From Streptomyces lavendofoliae (GTDB lineage: Bacteria > Actinomycetota > Actinomycetes > Streptomycetales > Streptomycetaceae): a stretch of 64,000 nucleotides of DNA. This document shows positions 18,039 through 26,383 of the stretch, piece after piece. The stretch covers positions 62,001 through 126,000 of the forward strand of contig NZ_BMTP01000017.1 of NCBI RefSeq assembly GCF_014649735.1, written 5' to 3'. Position 1 is the stretch's first letter. Each line of letters begins with the position of its first letter. A model generated the notes under the pieces. That model had not been told where the DNA came from and did no database searches. It saw only the letters and a program-made list of their open reading frames with translations. A program made the translations under genes and the position numbers.

Positions 18039-18653
18039 ATGCTGTCCGTGAAAATCCTCCTCGCCGAGGACGTGCACATGGTCCGGGGGGCGCTGATCGC
18101 GCTGCTGGAACTCGAACCGGACCTCCAGGTGGTCGCGGCCGTCGACCGCGGTGACACCATCGTGCAGGCCGCCCTGCGGTCCCGGCCCGACGTGGCCGTG
18201 ATCGACGTCGACCTGCCGGGGATCGACGGACTGACGGCGGCGGCCGAGCTGCACGAGCAACTGCCCAGCTGCCGCACCCTCATCCTCACCAGCCTGGGCC
18301 GCCCGGGAACCCTGCGGCGCGCCCTGTCGGCGCACGTGTCCGGCTTCCTCCTCAAGGACTCGCCGTCGGACCAGCTGGCGCTCGCCGTCCGGTCCGTGGC
18401 GGCCGGCCGGCGGGTGGTCGACCCGCAACTGGCCCTGGCCGCCTGGGACTCACCGGAGAACCCCCTGTCACCGAGGGAGCTGGAGGTGCTACGCCTGGCC
18501 GCCCGCGGGGCCGACGCCGCCGAGATCGCCGGATGCCTCTACCTGTCCAAGGGAACGGTCCGCAACTACCTGACGGCCATCGTCAGCAAGCTGGGCGCCC
18601 GCAACCGGATCGACGCCATCCGCCTCGCCGAGGAGGCCGGCTGGATCCCCTGA
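18039..18653 (+). CDS. NarL/LuxR-type response regulator
   Basis: A 204-residue regulator with an N-terminal receiver domain (acidic E10/D11, phosphoacceptor Asp56 in VIDVDLPGIDG, Lys in FLLKDSP) and a C-terminal LuxR helix-turn-helix (LSPRELEVLRLAARG, then YLSKGTVRNYLTAIVSKLGA). The ATG at 18039 was preferred over the TTG one codon earlier; GGGGG lies just upstream. It pairs with the kinase 27 nt upstream. Its last 165 bp overlap the 3' end of the convergent PPTase gene, an unusual antisense arrangement. Confidence 0.93.
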   Translation: MLSVKILLAEDVHMVRGALIALLELEPDLQVVAAVDRGDTIVQAALRSRPDVAVIDVDLPGIDGLTAAAELHEQLPSCRTLILTSLGRPGTLRRALSAHVSGFLLKDSPSDQLALAVRSVAAGRRVVDPQLALAAWDSPENPLSPRELEVLRLAARGADAAEIAGCLYLSKGTVRNYLTAIVSKLGARNRIDAIRLAEEAGWIP

Positions 18654-19469
18654 CCCGGGGCGGGGCGCCGCCAGCAGCGCGTCGAACAGCCCCTCGTCCA
18701 GGGTGGTGTCCACGGCGACGTCCACCGGCTCGCCGAACCCCGCGTCGAACACCGCGGCGCTCACCACGTACCGGCCACCCGCCGGGAACGTGCCGAACGT
18801 CCACGAACCGCCCGCCGGTGTGCCGTCCGGCCGCACCAGCCAGGCGCCCGTGTCGTCCAGCGCGAAGCCGAACTCGGTGAACCGGAACCGCAGCCCCTGG
18901 CCGAGGGCCTTGCTGTAGGCCTCCTTGAGGGTCCACAGCCGCACCATGGTGTCGTTGCGTCTCTCCTCGCCGCCCGCGTCGAGCCGCCGCTTCTCGTAGG
19001 GGGTGCACGCCTGGGTCTCCGACCCGGTGTGCGCCAGGCGGCGGTCGGCGCGCTCCACGTCGACCCCGACGCGTCCCATGCGGGTGATCCCGACGACCAT
19101 CATCTCCTCGGTGTGGCTGAGGCTGACGTCGATCTGGTCGCAACCGCGCACGTAGGGGCGGCCGCCCGGCTGGTACGACAGGTCCACCAGGTGCGGCGCG
19201 GTCCGCAGGATCGCCGCGGCCGCGTGCCGCAGCAGCAGTCGGGAGGCGGTGAACCGTTCGCGCAGCCGGGGCTGGGTGAACGTCTGGTAGCGGTGCCAGT
19301 CCCGGCCCAGCAGCCTCGGCAGCTCGGCCTCGGTGCCCTCGGGGGGCAGCCAGTCCGGCATCGTCCCGTACACCAGCACGGTGCCCGCGTGGGCCAGCTC
19401 GTCGCGCACCGGCTGCCAGGGTCCCCGCGGTCCCCGCACGGACAGGGGCCGTCCGATCCGTACCGTCAC
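18489..19469 (-). CDS. 4'-phosphopantetheinyl transferase (Sfp-type)
   Basis: Activates carrier proteins by attaching phosphopantetheine from CoA. Motifs are GRPYVRGCDQIDVSLSHTEE (P1/P2), RVGVDVERADR (metal-binding Asp/Glu) and LWTLKEAYSKALGQGL (P3, WxxKEA). The reading frame has 326 codons, although most of the family have about 230-260. The last 50 or so residues are read antisense to the response regulator's DNA-binding domain, so the functional protein may end in an unstructured tail. The GTG at 19469 starts 1 nt after the ACP-AT stop. It is a likely partner of the ACP at 7934 and the ACP domain at 19471. Confidence 0.9.
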   Translation of the reverse strand: MTVRIGRPLSVRGPRGPWQPVRDELAHAGTVLVYGTMPDWLPPEGTEAELPRLLGRDWHRYQTFTQPRLRERFTASRLLLRHAAAAILRTAPHLVDLSYQPGGRPYVRGCDQIDVSLSHTEEMMVVGITRMGRVGVDVERADRRLAHTGSETQACTPYEKRRLDAGGEERRNDTMVRLWTLKEAYSKALGQGLRFRFTEFGFALDDTGAWLVRPDGTPAGGSWTFGTFPAGGRYVVSAAVFDAGFGEPVDVAVDTTLDEGLFDALLAAPRPGSGDPAGLLGEADGVDPVAGAQLADDGRQVVADRSLGQVEASGDLGGVGPAGGQA

Positions 19470-19470
19470 C

Positions 19471-20709
19471 TCACGCCCCGGCCAGTGCGGCGGCCAGCGG
19501 TCCGGCGTCGAGTACGGAGATCACACCGGCCAGGTCCACGGCGTCGCTCTCCGGACCCTGGCACACGGGCAGGCAGACGGGGCCCCGGGCACCGCCCAGC
19601 CGGCGCAGGTACGGGGTGAGCACCGCCCGGGGGCCGATCTCCACGACATGGGTCGGCGCCTGCTGGGCCAGCAGGGCGCGCGCGGCGTCGGCGAACCGGA
19701 CGGGCGCGGTCAGCTGCTCGGTCCAGTACGAGGCGTAGAGCGGTTCGGTGGTGAGTCTGCCGTACACCGTGGAGTAGAAGGGCACCGAGGCCGCGCCGCC
19801 GGGGACCCTGCGGACCACCGCCTCGAACTTGGGGACCACGGGCGCCATCAGCGGTGAGTGGAAGGCGTGCGTGACCGTGAGGTGGCGGCACCGCACCCCC
19901 CGCTCGGCGAGCTTGCTCTCGATCCGCTCCAGGCCGCCGCGGTCGCCGGACAGGACCGTCGACTTGGCGGCGTTGATGGCGCTGATGCCGACGCCCGGCT
20001 CGCACGCGATCAGCTCGGTGGCCTCGTACGGCGTGATGCACGCGGCCATCATGCCGCCGCCGGAGGGCAGGTACTGCATGAAGGCGCCGCGCAGGGCGAC
20101 CAGCTTGGCGGCGTCCGGCAGGGTGAGGGCGCCCGCGACGGCGGCGGCGGCGAACTCGCCGATGCCGTGGCCCAGGACCGACACCGGGCGGACACCGGCC
20201 TCCTCCAGGGTCTTGGCCAGGGCGTACTCGACCGCGAACAGCGCGGGCTGGGTGAAGGCCGTCTGGTGGATGCGCGGGTCCTTGCCCAGGATCATCTCCA
20301 CCACCGACAGCCCGGTGTAGGGCTGGAGCACCGTCCCGGCCTCGTCCAGGAAGCGGCGGTAGACGGTGGAGTTCCGGTAGAGCCCCGCGGTCATGCCGGG
20401 GTGCTGCGAGCCCTGGCCGGTGAAGACGAAGGCCGCCCGGATCCGGCTGCCGCCGGATCCCGCGCCCCGCTCGGCCATGTGGCGGGCGAGTTCGCGCACG
20501 GTGGGGTACGCCCAGATGTCGGCGGGCTCGACCAGCGGACCGAACTCCTCCTCGATGTCGCCGTACAGGCTCAGCCCCGCCACCGAGTCGAGGTACTCAT
20601 GCACGGAGTCGGTCTCCCGCACCGGCCGGCCCAGGTAGTGGGCGAGCCGGTCCAGCAGCCATTCACGGTAGGCCGTCTCGAAGTCGTCGTCCCGCTGCTG
20701 TTCTCGCAT
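19471..20709 (-). CDS. ACP-acyltransferase didomain with nucleophile Ser replaced by Gly
   Basis: A 412-residue protein. Residues 10-82 form a carrier domain with attachment Ser42 in YLDSVAGLSL. Residues 90-400 form an acyltransferase fold: FVFTGQGSQHPG, a malonyl-type HAFHSPLM motif, and a C-terminal VVEIGPRAVLT. Where a GHSxGE nucleophile elbow is expected it reads LGHGIGE; codon 182 (bases 20164-20166) is GGC, Gly. The acyltransferase is therefore probably inactive as a transferase, or works as a docking or hydrolytic partner. AAGGAG precedes ATG 20709. It lies between the dehydrogenase and PPTase genes in an operon-like array. Confidence 0.88.
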   Translation of the reverse strand: MREQQRDDDFETAYREWLLDRLAHYLGRPVRETDSVHEYLDSVAGLSLYGDIEEEFGPLVEPADIWAYPTVRELARHMAERGAGSGGSRIRAAFVFTGQGSQHPGMTAGLYRNSTVYRRFLDEAGTVLQPYTGLSVVEMILGKDPRIHQTAFTQPALFAVEYALAKTLEEAGVRPVSVLGHGIGEFAAAAVAGALTLPDAAKLVALRGAFMQYLPSGGGMMAACITPYEATELIACEPGVGISAINAAKSTVLSGDRGGLERIESKLAERGVRCRHLTVTHAFHSPLMAPVVPKFEAVVRRVPGGAASVPFYSTVYGRLTTEPLYASYWTEQLTAPVRFADAARALLAQQAPTHVVEIGPRAVLTPYLRRLGGARGPVCLPVCQGPESDAVDLAGVISVLDAGPLAAALAGA

Positions 20710-20732
20710 GATGTGCTCCTTCTCGGCGGTCG

Positions 20733-22550
20733 TCAGGCAAGGGGTGAGTCGTACAGGTCGTAGCTGCGCCGGCCGTGCAGCCGGGCCAGCACCTCGGCGA
20801 GCACCCTCCGCTCACAGGCGGTGGGGCGGTCCGGCAGCGGCAGGCCCAGCCGGCGGCACAGCCGGTACAGCGCGGCGGTGGGCCAGGCGGCGTCGGCGAG
20901 GAAGGTGCCGGCCGCGCCCGCGGCGGTGCGCCGGCCCCGCCACACGCCCAGGCACGCGGCGGCGGCCAGCACCAGCGTGTACCGGTCCGCGAGCCCGAAG
21001 TTGTGCGGGCTGGCCAGCGCGGAGCGGTCGCTCAGCGGCACCTCGGCGAACGCCTTGCGCAGGTCGCCCAGCTCGGTGGTGAGGGAGCGGGCGAGGAAGC
21101 GCAGGACGGCCCGGCCCTCCTCCTCCAGCCCGTCGGGCGGCGCGGTGTCCTCCAGCAGGTCGGTGGAGGACACCAGGGTCGCGGCCAGCGGGTCGCCGTC
21201 GCCCAGCAGCGCGGGCCGGGTCAGGTCCAGCGGCGGCAGGTCGTCGTCCGGCGCGAACAGCGCGGCGGGCGCCTCGGGGTCGGCGAACCAGGCGTGCCGG
21301 GCGAAGTACGGCAGCTGCGGCAGCAGGCTGACCTGCCGGCCGGCGCTGCCCGCGTGGCCGAGCGAGGTGACCGGCAGGTCGCGCAGCTGCTTCTGGAACA
21401 TGCCGTACATGCCGTCCTCGGCGAACGTCGCCTCGCCGAGGACCGCCGACATCTCGTCCATGCTCTCCGAGACCAGCTTGGGCGCCAGGTAGGCCGCGGC
21501 GGCGGCGTAGGCGCTCATCTGCTTGGGCAGCAGGTGCAGTCCCCGGGTGGCGACCAGGGCCAGGCAGTCGATCAGCAGCAGGTCGAGGAAGCCCCCGGTG
21601 AGGACGTCCCGCACGTGCTGGACGTCGAGCGACGAGCGGCCGTCGTCACGCCGGCGGGCGGCGAACCGGGCCGTGGTGCGCAGCGCGGTGTCGGCGCCGG
21701 CCAGCACGATGGACGGGATGAGGCCGCGGATGACGAGCGAGGAGCGCAGCGACAGCTCGTAGCCGTCGCCCGGTTCGCCGAGCACGGCGCTCTCCGGGAC
21801 GGGGCACCGCGTGATGCGCAGCCCGCCGAACTCCGCGCTGCGCATCCCCGTGGTGGTCCGCCGTGCCAGGTTCTCCACCCGGTCCGGGGGCAGTTCGCGG
21901 CGGTCCAGCAGCAGGACCGAGCGGCTCCGGCTGCCGGTGACGCCCGGGGTCCGGGCGAAGATGACCAGGCCGTCGGCGCGGGAGGCGTTGGCGATCGCCG
22001 ACTTGCTGCCGTCGAGCACCAGTGCGCCGTCGGCGGGCCGCACGGTGAACTCGTCGCTGACGAAGTCGTTCCCGTGGGCCACCTCGTGGCGTGCGACGGC
22101 CATCCGGCGGCCCTCCAGCAGGATCCGGGCGGCGAGCCGTCGCTGGGCGGCGTCCCCGGCGGTCCACACGGGGGTGGCGGCGAAGAAGCAGTTGAGCCCG
22201 TACCCGAACCCGAGGGAGGCGTCACGGCGGAACACGGGCCGCAGCAGCCGGCCGAGGACGTCCATCCGCTCCAGCCTGCCCCCGAGCGCGGCGGGCACGA
22301 ACTCGGCGTTCAGCCCGTACGCGTCGAGGACCCGCTCGGCCTCGGGCAGGACCGCGCCCGCCGCGTCGGCGGCGAGCAGCGCGGCGCCGCCGAGCGGGTT
22401 GGCCGGGTCGTCGAGCGGCCCGAAGGCCCGCTCCAGGGCGTCGATGCGCTCCGCCGCCCCGGCACGGCCCAGCCCGTCCGCGCCCGCGCCGGCGTCGTCC
22501 ACGGCCGCCGGGCGGGCCTGGGGGCCGGGGGTGCCGGGCGTCGCGGTCAC
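20733..22550 (-). CDS. Large acyl-CoA/acyl-ACP dehydrogenase
   Basis: A 605-residue flavoenzyme of the acyl-CoA dehydrogenase superfamily, longer than the usual 380-400. The core is recognisable: AVARHEVAHGNDFVSDEF near the FAD/substrate site, GSKSAIANASRADGLVIFAR, TTTGMRSAEFGGLRI, and a helical C-domain with Arg/Asp-rich RFAARRRDDGRSS. The extended C-terminus is typical of dehydrogenases paired with acyl-AMP ligases in lipopeptide clusters, where they desaturate an ACP-bound acyl chain. The GTG at 22550 overlaps the ligase stop (GTGA). It probably introduces an alpha,beta double bond into a loaded starter acid. Confidence 0.85.
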   Translation of the reverse strand: MTATPGTPGPQARPAAVDDAGAGADGLGRAGAAERIDALERAFGPLDDPANPLGGAALLAADAAGAVLPEAERVLDAYGLNAEFVPAALGGRLERMDVLGRLLRPVFRRDASLGFGYGLNCFFAATPVWTAGDAAQRRLAARILLEGRRMAVARHEVAHGNDFVSDEFTVRPADGALVLDGSKSAIANASRADGLVIFARTPGVTGSRSRSVLLLDRRELPPDRVENLARRTTTGMRSAEFGGLRITRCPVPESAVLGEPGDGYELSLRSSLVIRGLIPSIVLAGADTALRTTARFAARRRDDGRSSLDVQHVRDVLTGGFLDLLLIDCLALVATRGLHLLPKQMSAYAAAAAYLAPKLVSESMDEMSAVLGEATFAEDGMYGMFQKQLRDLPVTSLGHAGSAGRQVSLLPQLPYFARHAWFADPEAPAALFAPDDDLPPLDLTRPALLGDGDPLAATLVSSTDLLEDTAPPDGLEEEGRAVLRFLARSLTTELGDLRKAFAEVPLSDRSALASPHNFGLADRYTLVLAAAACLGVWRGRRTAAGAAGTFLADAAWPTAALYRLCRRLGLPLPDRPTACERRVLAEVLARLHGRRSYDLYDSPLA

Positions 22551-24319
22551 CGCCGCCTCCCCGAGGCGACGAGGCGCTGGACCTCGGGGTCGACGCGCTG
22601 GTGCAGGGCGGTGACCTCGCCGCGCAGGAACAACCGGCGCATGGCCGCCCGTTCGACCTTGCCGCTGGTGGTCCGGCGCACGGTTCCCGGGCGGACGAGG
22701 AGCACTCCCCCGGTCGTCACCTCGTACTCCTCCCGCAGCTGCTGCTGGACGGCGGTGACCAGTCCGGCGAGGTCCGTGTCGTACCGGCTGCCCGCCCGCA
22801 GCTCCTGGAGGATCACGATGCGCTCGCGCGCGCCGGGGACGGCGAACGCGGTGGCCGGTCCGAACAGCGCGCTGACGCGCTGCGCGGTGCGCTCCAGGTC
22901 CTGCGGGTACAGGTTCCGCCCGGCGACCACGATGGTGTCCTTGAGGCGCCCGTTGACGTGCAGGAGGCCGTCGGCGAGGGCGCCGAGGTCCCCGGTGCGC
23001 AGGTAGGGCTCGGAATCCTCGCCGATCCGGCCGTCGAACACCGCCGCGGTCTCGGCGGGGCGCGCCCAGTAGCCGGGGCCGACGCCGTCCGCCCGGACCC
23101 AGATCTCGCCCGTGCGGCCGTCCGGCAGTTCCTCGTGGGTCTCCGGGTCGACGATGCGTATGTCGGCGGAGGCGGGCGGGCCGCAGTGGGTGGTTCTCCC
23201 GGTTCCGGTGAGGTCCGCCGGGGCGGTGGCGGCGCCGGACACCAGCAGCGTCGCCTCGGCCAGCCCGTAGCACGGGATGAGTGCCTCGGGGCGCAGGCCG
23301 GCCGGGGCGAACCGCTCCGCGAAGGCGCGCAGGGTCGCCGGGTCGACCGGCTCGCCGCCGGAGACGGCGATGTCCCAGCCGGAGAGGTCGAGCCCGGCGA
23401 TCTGGGCGTCGTTGACCCGGCGTACGCACAGGTCGTACGCGAAGTCGGGCGCGCCGCTGGCGGACAGCCCGTACCGGGAGATGGTCTCCAGCCAGTGCGC
23501 GGGCCGCTTGACGAAGGCGGTCGGGGACAGCAGAACGGCGGTGCCGCCCAGCCACAGGGCGTGCAGCAGCTGGCCGACGAGCCCCATGTCGTGGTGGAGG
23601 GGCAGCCAGCCGCCGATCCGCGCTCCGCGGCGGGTGCCCAGCGCCCGGCCGATGGCCTCCTGGTTGGCGAGGAGGCTGCGGTGGGTGACCACCACCCCGC
23701 GCGGGTCCCGGGTGGAGCCGGAGGTGTACTGGAGGAAGGCGACCGCGTCCGGGTCGGAGGGGGCCGGTACGGGCTCCGGAGCCCCGGCACCCGGCCGGAC
23801 GCCGGCCGCGGGGCCGGCCCCGGTGCCGCCGGTCTCCGTGCCCGCGGTGCCGTCGGCCGGGGCGCCGGGCGCGGTGGGCGGGGCGTCGGTCAGGACGCAG
23901 GTGACGTGTCCGTAGCCGGTGCGGGCGAGCAGCTGGGAGACGTCGGCGGCCTCGGTGGAGGCGGTGAGCGCGCAGGAGGCCGAGGCGTCCTTGACGATCC
24001 CGGCGATGCGTTCGTCGTGGTGCGGGCGGCCACCGGGCGGGGCCACCGGGACGGCGACGGCGCCCGCGTACAGGCAGGCCAGCAGGCCGGTGGCGAACAG
24101 CTCCCGGGAGCTGTGGGTGAGCAGCACCCGGTCGCCGGGGGCGATGTGCCGCCGCAGGCGGGCGGCGAGCCTGCGGGCCGCCCGGTCGAGCTCCCCGTAG
24201 GTGATGGTGCGGGGCTCCAGGATTCCGGACCTCTCGGTCAGGATGATGAGGGCCTCCCGTTCGGGCGACTCCGCGGCCTGGGCCTGGATGAGTTCGGTGA
24301 AGGTCCGGTGACCGGTCAC
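22547..24319 (-). CDS. Fatty-acyl-AMP ligase (FAAL-type ANL enzyme)
   Basis: A 590-residue adenylate-forming enzyme that activates a carboxylic acid for transfer to a carrier protein. Visible motifs are FLQYTSGSTRDPRGVVVTHR (P-loop), GWLPLHHDMGLVGQLLHALW (characteristic of FAALs), YLRTGDLGAL, the hinge GRLKDTIVVAGRNLYPQDLE and the C-terminal catalytic Lys in RTTSGKVERA. A Pro/Gly/Ala-rich insertion lies near residues 150-190. The GTG at 24319 has GGGGGAGG upstream. With the ACP-AT, dehydrogenase and PPTase it forms a starter-unit loading set. FACL activity (CoA ester) is the alternative. Confidence 0.88.
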   Translation of the reverse strand: MTGHRTFTELIQAQAAESPEREALIILTERSGILEPRTITYGELDRAARRLAARLRRHIAPGDRVLLTHSSRELFATGLLACLYAGAVAVPVAPPGGRPHHDERIAGIVKDASASCALTASTEAADVSQLLARTGYGHVTCVLTDAPPTAPGAPADGTAGTETGGTGAGPAAGVRPGAGAPEPVPAPSDPDAVAFLQYTSGSTRDPRGVVVTHRSLLANQEAIGRALGTRRGARIGGWLPLHHDMGLVGQLLHALWLGGTAVLLSPTAFVKRPAHWLETISRYGLSASGAPDFAYDLCVRRVNDAQIAGLDLSGWDIAVSGGEPVDPATLRAFAERFAPAGLRPEALIPCYGLAEATLLVSGAATAPADLTGTGRTTHCGPPASADIRIVDPETHEELPDGRTGEIWVRADGVGPGYWARPAETAAVFDGRIGEDSEPYLRTGDLGALADGLLHVNGRLKDTIVVAGRNLYPQDLERTAQRVSALFGPATAFAVPGARERIVILQELRAGSRYDTDLAGLVTAVQQQLREEYEVTTGGVLLVRPGTVRRTTSGKVERAAMRRLFLRGEVTALHQRVDPEVQRLVASGRRR

Positions 24320-24398
24320 GCCCTCCCCCTTGCTTGTCGTGCGGCCGTACCTCCCGGTGCGGTCGCGGCTGTCCCTGGCGATCGTGTGGTGGGTGCGG

Positions 24399-24590
24399 TC
24401 ACGGACCGGGCCGGGCCATCGGCGGCCGGTAGTCGCCCGTCTTGACGGTCCATCCCGCGTACGCGGCCTTCTCCGCCTCGCCCGGCTCGCCCCCGCGGCG
24501 CGCCAGGGCCAGCAGCACGGCGGTCACCGCGGCGAGTTCGGCCGCGTCGGGCTGACCGCGGAGCACAGTGATGCGCGTTGGTTTCACCAT
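24399..24590 (-). CDS. Acyl-CoA carboxylase epsilon subunit
   Basis: A 63-residue protein matching the small epsilon subunits of actinobacterial acyl-CoA carboxylases: RITVLRGQPDAAELAAVTAV near the N-terminus and a C-terminal GWTVKTGDYRPP tail. The subunit stabilises and stimulates the alpha/beta carboxylase. Its natural partner is the beta subunit at 11329, 12 kb away. I chose ATG 24590; a TTG 18 codons upstream would extend the protein without similarity. No strong ribosome site is present. It leads the operon that ends in PPTase. Confidence 0.85.
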   Translation of the reverse strand: MVKPTRITVLRGQPDAAELAAVTAVLLALARRGGEPGEAEKAAYAGWTVKTGDYRPPMARPGP

Positions 24591-24640
24591 GGGAACAGCC
24601 TGCGCCCGGCCGCTCGAAGCGGGCTCGCGCGGCGAACGCG

Positions 24641-24675
24641 CCAAGAGCCGAGGACCCGTGGTCCTCGGCTCTTGG
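24641..24675 (-). terminator. Hairpin terminator after ABM monooxygenase gene
   Basis: A perfect 16-bp stem with a 3-nt loop (arms 24641-24656 and 24660-24675). It lies 21 nt past the stop of the ABM gene and before the epsilon-subunit gene. There is no T tract, as is usual for Streptomyces hairpin terminators. It divides the minus strand into two transcription units. Confidence 0.8.
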
Positions 24676-24696
24676 GCCGGTGGAGCCGTCCGGGCC

Positions 24697-25326
24697 TCAG
24701 CCGATCACGCGCTCGTACGCCACGTGCCGGGTCCGGTCCACCTCGATGTCCGCGCGCCGGCCGAGGGCGTGCCGCAGGGCGCGGTACTCCGCGCTGCCCA
24801 GGGCACGGTCGCAGTCCGCCGTGTTCCGCCACCACTGGAGACCGGTGTACCTGCCGGGGACCAGGGTCGAGCGGAGCAGGTCGCTCCCCCCGAAGCCGCC
24901 GAGCGTGGCGAAGTGCTCGTTCATCTCGGCGTAGCCCCGCTCGAAGGCGTACGGGTCCTCGCGGACCGTGACCCGGGTGAGCACCACGTTCTCCGCCCCG
25001 ACGACGGCGTTCTCCCGCAGCACCCGGGCGACGCTGACGGCCTGGTCGGCCTCGGCGTCGACCAGCGGGCCGAGCTCCTTGACGTGGAGCTGGAACGTCT
25101 CGTCGTTGACGGTGTCCAGGAAGCCCCGCAGGGTGCTCCAGTGGCCGATGTGCGCGTACACGTCGGGCCGCTCGACGAGCCTCACGGTGACGAGGAAGTC
25201 GAAGTCGTCGCGGCGGCGCAGGAACTGGGAGTGCTCCCTGAAGAGCCTCTCGAAGGTCGCTGCGTCGCCCTTGACCTCGAAGCGGTTGATCACCGCAACC
25301 GGCTTGTGCAGACTACGATCCGGCAC
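24697..25326 (-). CDS. Tandem-domain antibiotic biosynthesis monooxygenase (ABM)
   Basis: A 209-residue protein with two ferredoxin-like ABM domains: residues about 8-95 (AVINRFEVKGDAATFERLFR, then VYAHIGHWST) and about 110-205 (VVLTRVTVREDPYAFERGY, then YTGLQWWRNTAD). ABM enzymes in aromatic polyketide pathways oxidise anthrone-type intermediates to quinones without metal or flavin, or act as cyclases. The GTG at 25326 has GGAGG 6 nt upstream and overlaps the aromatase stop by 14 bp, showing coupling. Upstream in-frame codons give low-complexity shadow sequence, so I excluded them. Confidence 0.85.
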   Translation of the reverse strand: MPDRSLHKPVAVINRFEVKGDAATFERLFREHSQFLRRRDDFDFLVTVRLVERPDVYAHIGHWSTLRGFLDTVNDETFQLHVKELGPLVDAEADQAVSVARVLRENAVVGAENVVLTRVTVREDPYAFERGYAEMNEHFATLGGFGGSDLLRSTLVPGRYTGLQWWRNTADCDRALGSAEYRALRHALGRRADIEVDRTRHVAYERVIG

Positions 25327-26299
25327 GCGCTTCCTCCGCGAACTGCTTGGCATGGCGCAGGGTGGTGGAGCTGTTGGTACCGAGCGCCTTGCGGACCAGT
25401 GCGCGGGCCTCGGCGAGCGTCGCCTCGGGGCCGAGTGCCGCGCGGACCCCTTCGGGGTCGAGCGTGACGGTGTGCCACGAGGTGGCTCTGACTGTACCGT
25501 CACCCAGCGATTCGATCACCCATCTGCCGGTGTGCCCGCTCATGGCGACCGGTACGCGCAGCTGCTTGTAGACGATCATGTTGCGGTCCTCGAAGCACAC
25601 CCGCACCGAGGTGGTGTTGTGGGTGGAGCCGTCGGGGCTGCGGGTGTCCATGTCCATCTGCTGGACGCCGGGCTCGTCCTCGGTGAGGTCGAGGCGGGCG
25701 ACGTGGGGCAGCCGCTCCGGCCAGAGGTCGGCGCGGTCGAGGAAGGCGTAGACGTCGCCCGCCGCGCCGGCGACGACCTCGGAGTCGCTGAAGGTGAAGT
25801 GGAGCTCTTCGCGGGCGTCGCCGAGTTCGGCGGCGTTCTTCAGGGCGGCCAGCTCGGCGCGGCTGTTGCGGTCGACGGCCTGCTCGATCAGTTCCTCGGC
25901 GGCCGGGTCGTCGCCGGTGGCCCGGTAGTCGTGGAGCAGGACGACGCGGGTGCGGCCGTCCTCCAGCGGTTCGACGCGCCACTCGCCGCCCATCGAGGCG
26001 ACGGGCGCGGCCGAGACCACCTGGCGGAAGGTGATGGTGCGCGACGCCGGGTCGAGGGTGCGCCGGGAGGTCCAGGTGCGGACCTTCTCGTTGGCGATGG
26101 CCCAGATGCGCAGCAGTTGCTCGCCGCCGGCCTCCGGTGCCTCTTCGAGGAGCTCGACGTGCACGGTCGGTCCGAACACCTGGGGCCACGCGGAGACGTC
26201 CGCCACGAGGTCGTAGATGACGGCGGGCGAGGCCGCCACGGTGATGGAGTGCTCCGTGACGTGGGGAGCTCTGGTCTCGGACGTAGCGGTCGGTGCCAC
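25313..26299 (-). CDS. Two-domain polyketide aromatase/cyclase (START fold)
   Basis: A 328-residue di-domain SRPBCC protein. Domain 1 covers about residues 10-150 (EHSITVAASPAVIYDLVADV, WPQVFGPTVHVELLEE). Domain 2 covers about 165-320 (VVAGAAGDVYAFLDRADLWP, RLPHVARLDLTEDEPG). Di-domain aromatase/cyclases aromatise the first ring, most often of C9-ketoreduced polyketides, in line with the ActIII-like ketoreductase at 49351. The GTG at 26299 follows GAAGGGAAG. It lies between the KASIII and ABM genes in a four-gene operon. Confidence 0.92.
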   Translation of the reverse strand: MAPTATSETRAPHVTEHSITVAASPAVIYDLVADVSAWPQVFGPTVHVELLEEAPEAGGEQLLRIWAIANEKVRTWTSRRTLDPASRTITFRQVVSAAPVASMGGEWRVEPLEDGRTRVVLLHDYRATGDDPAAEELIEQAVDRNSRAELAALKNAAELGDAREELHFTFSDSEVVAGAAGDVYAFLDRADLWPERLPHVARLDLTEDEPGVQQMDMDTRSPDGSTHNTTSVRVCFEDRNMIVYKQLRVPVAMSGHTGRWVIESLGDGTVRATSWHTVTLDPEGVRAALGPEATLAEARALVRKALGTNSSTTLRHAKQFAEEARAGS

Positions 26300-26383
26300 G
26301 GCAACTTCCCTTCGACAGCCGCGAGGAACGGCGGTTCACAGATTGACATGGGGTGCTCAAGAGCGGGTGGAGCCGGGGTGGAG

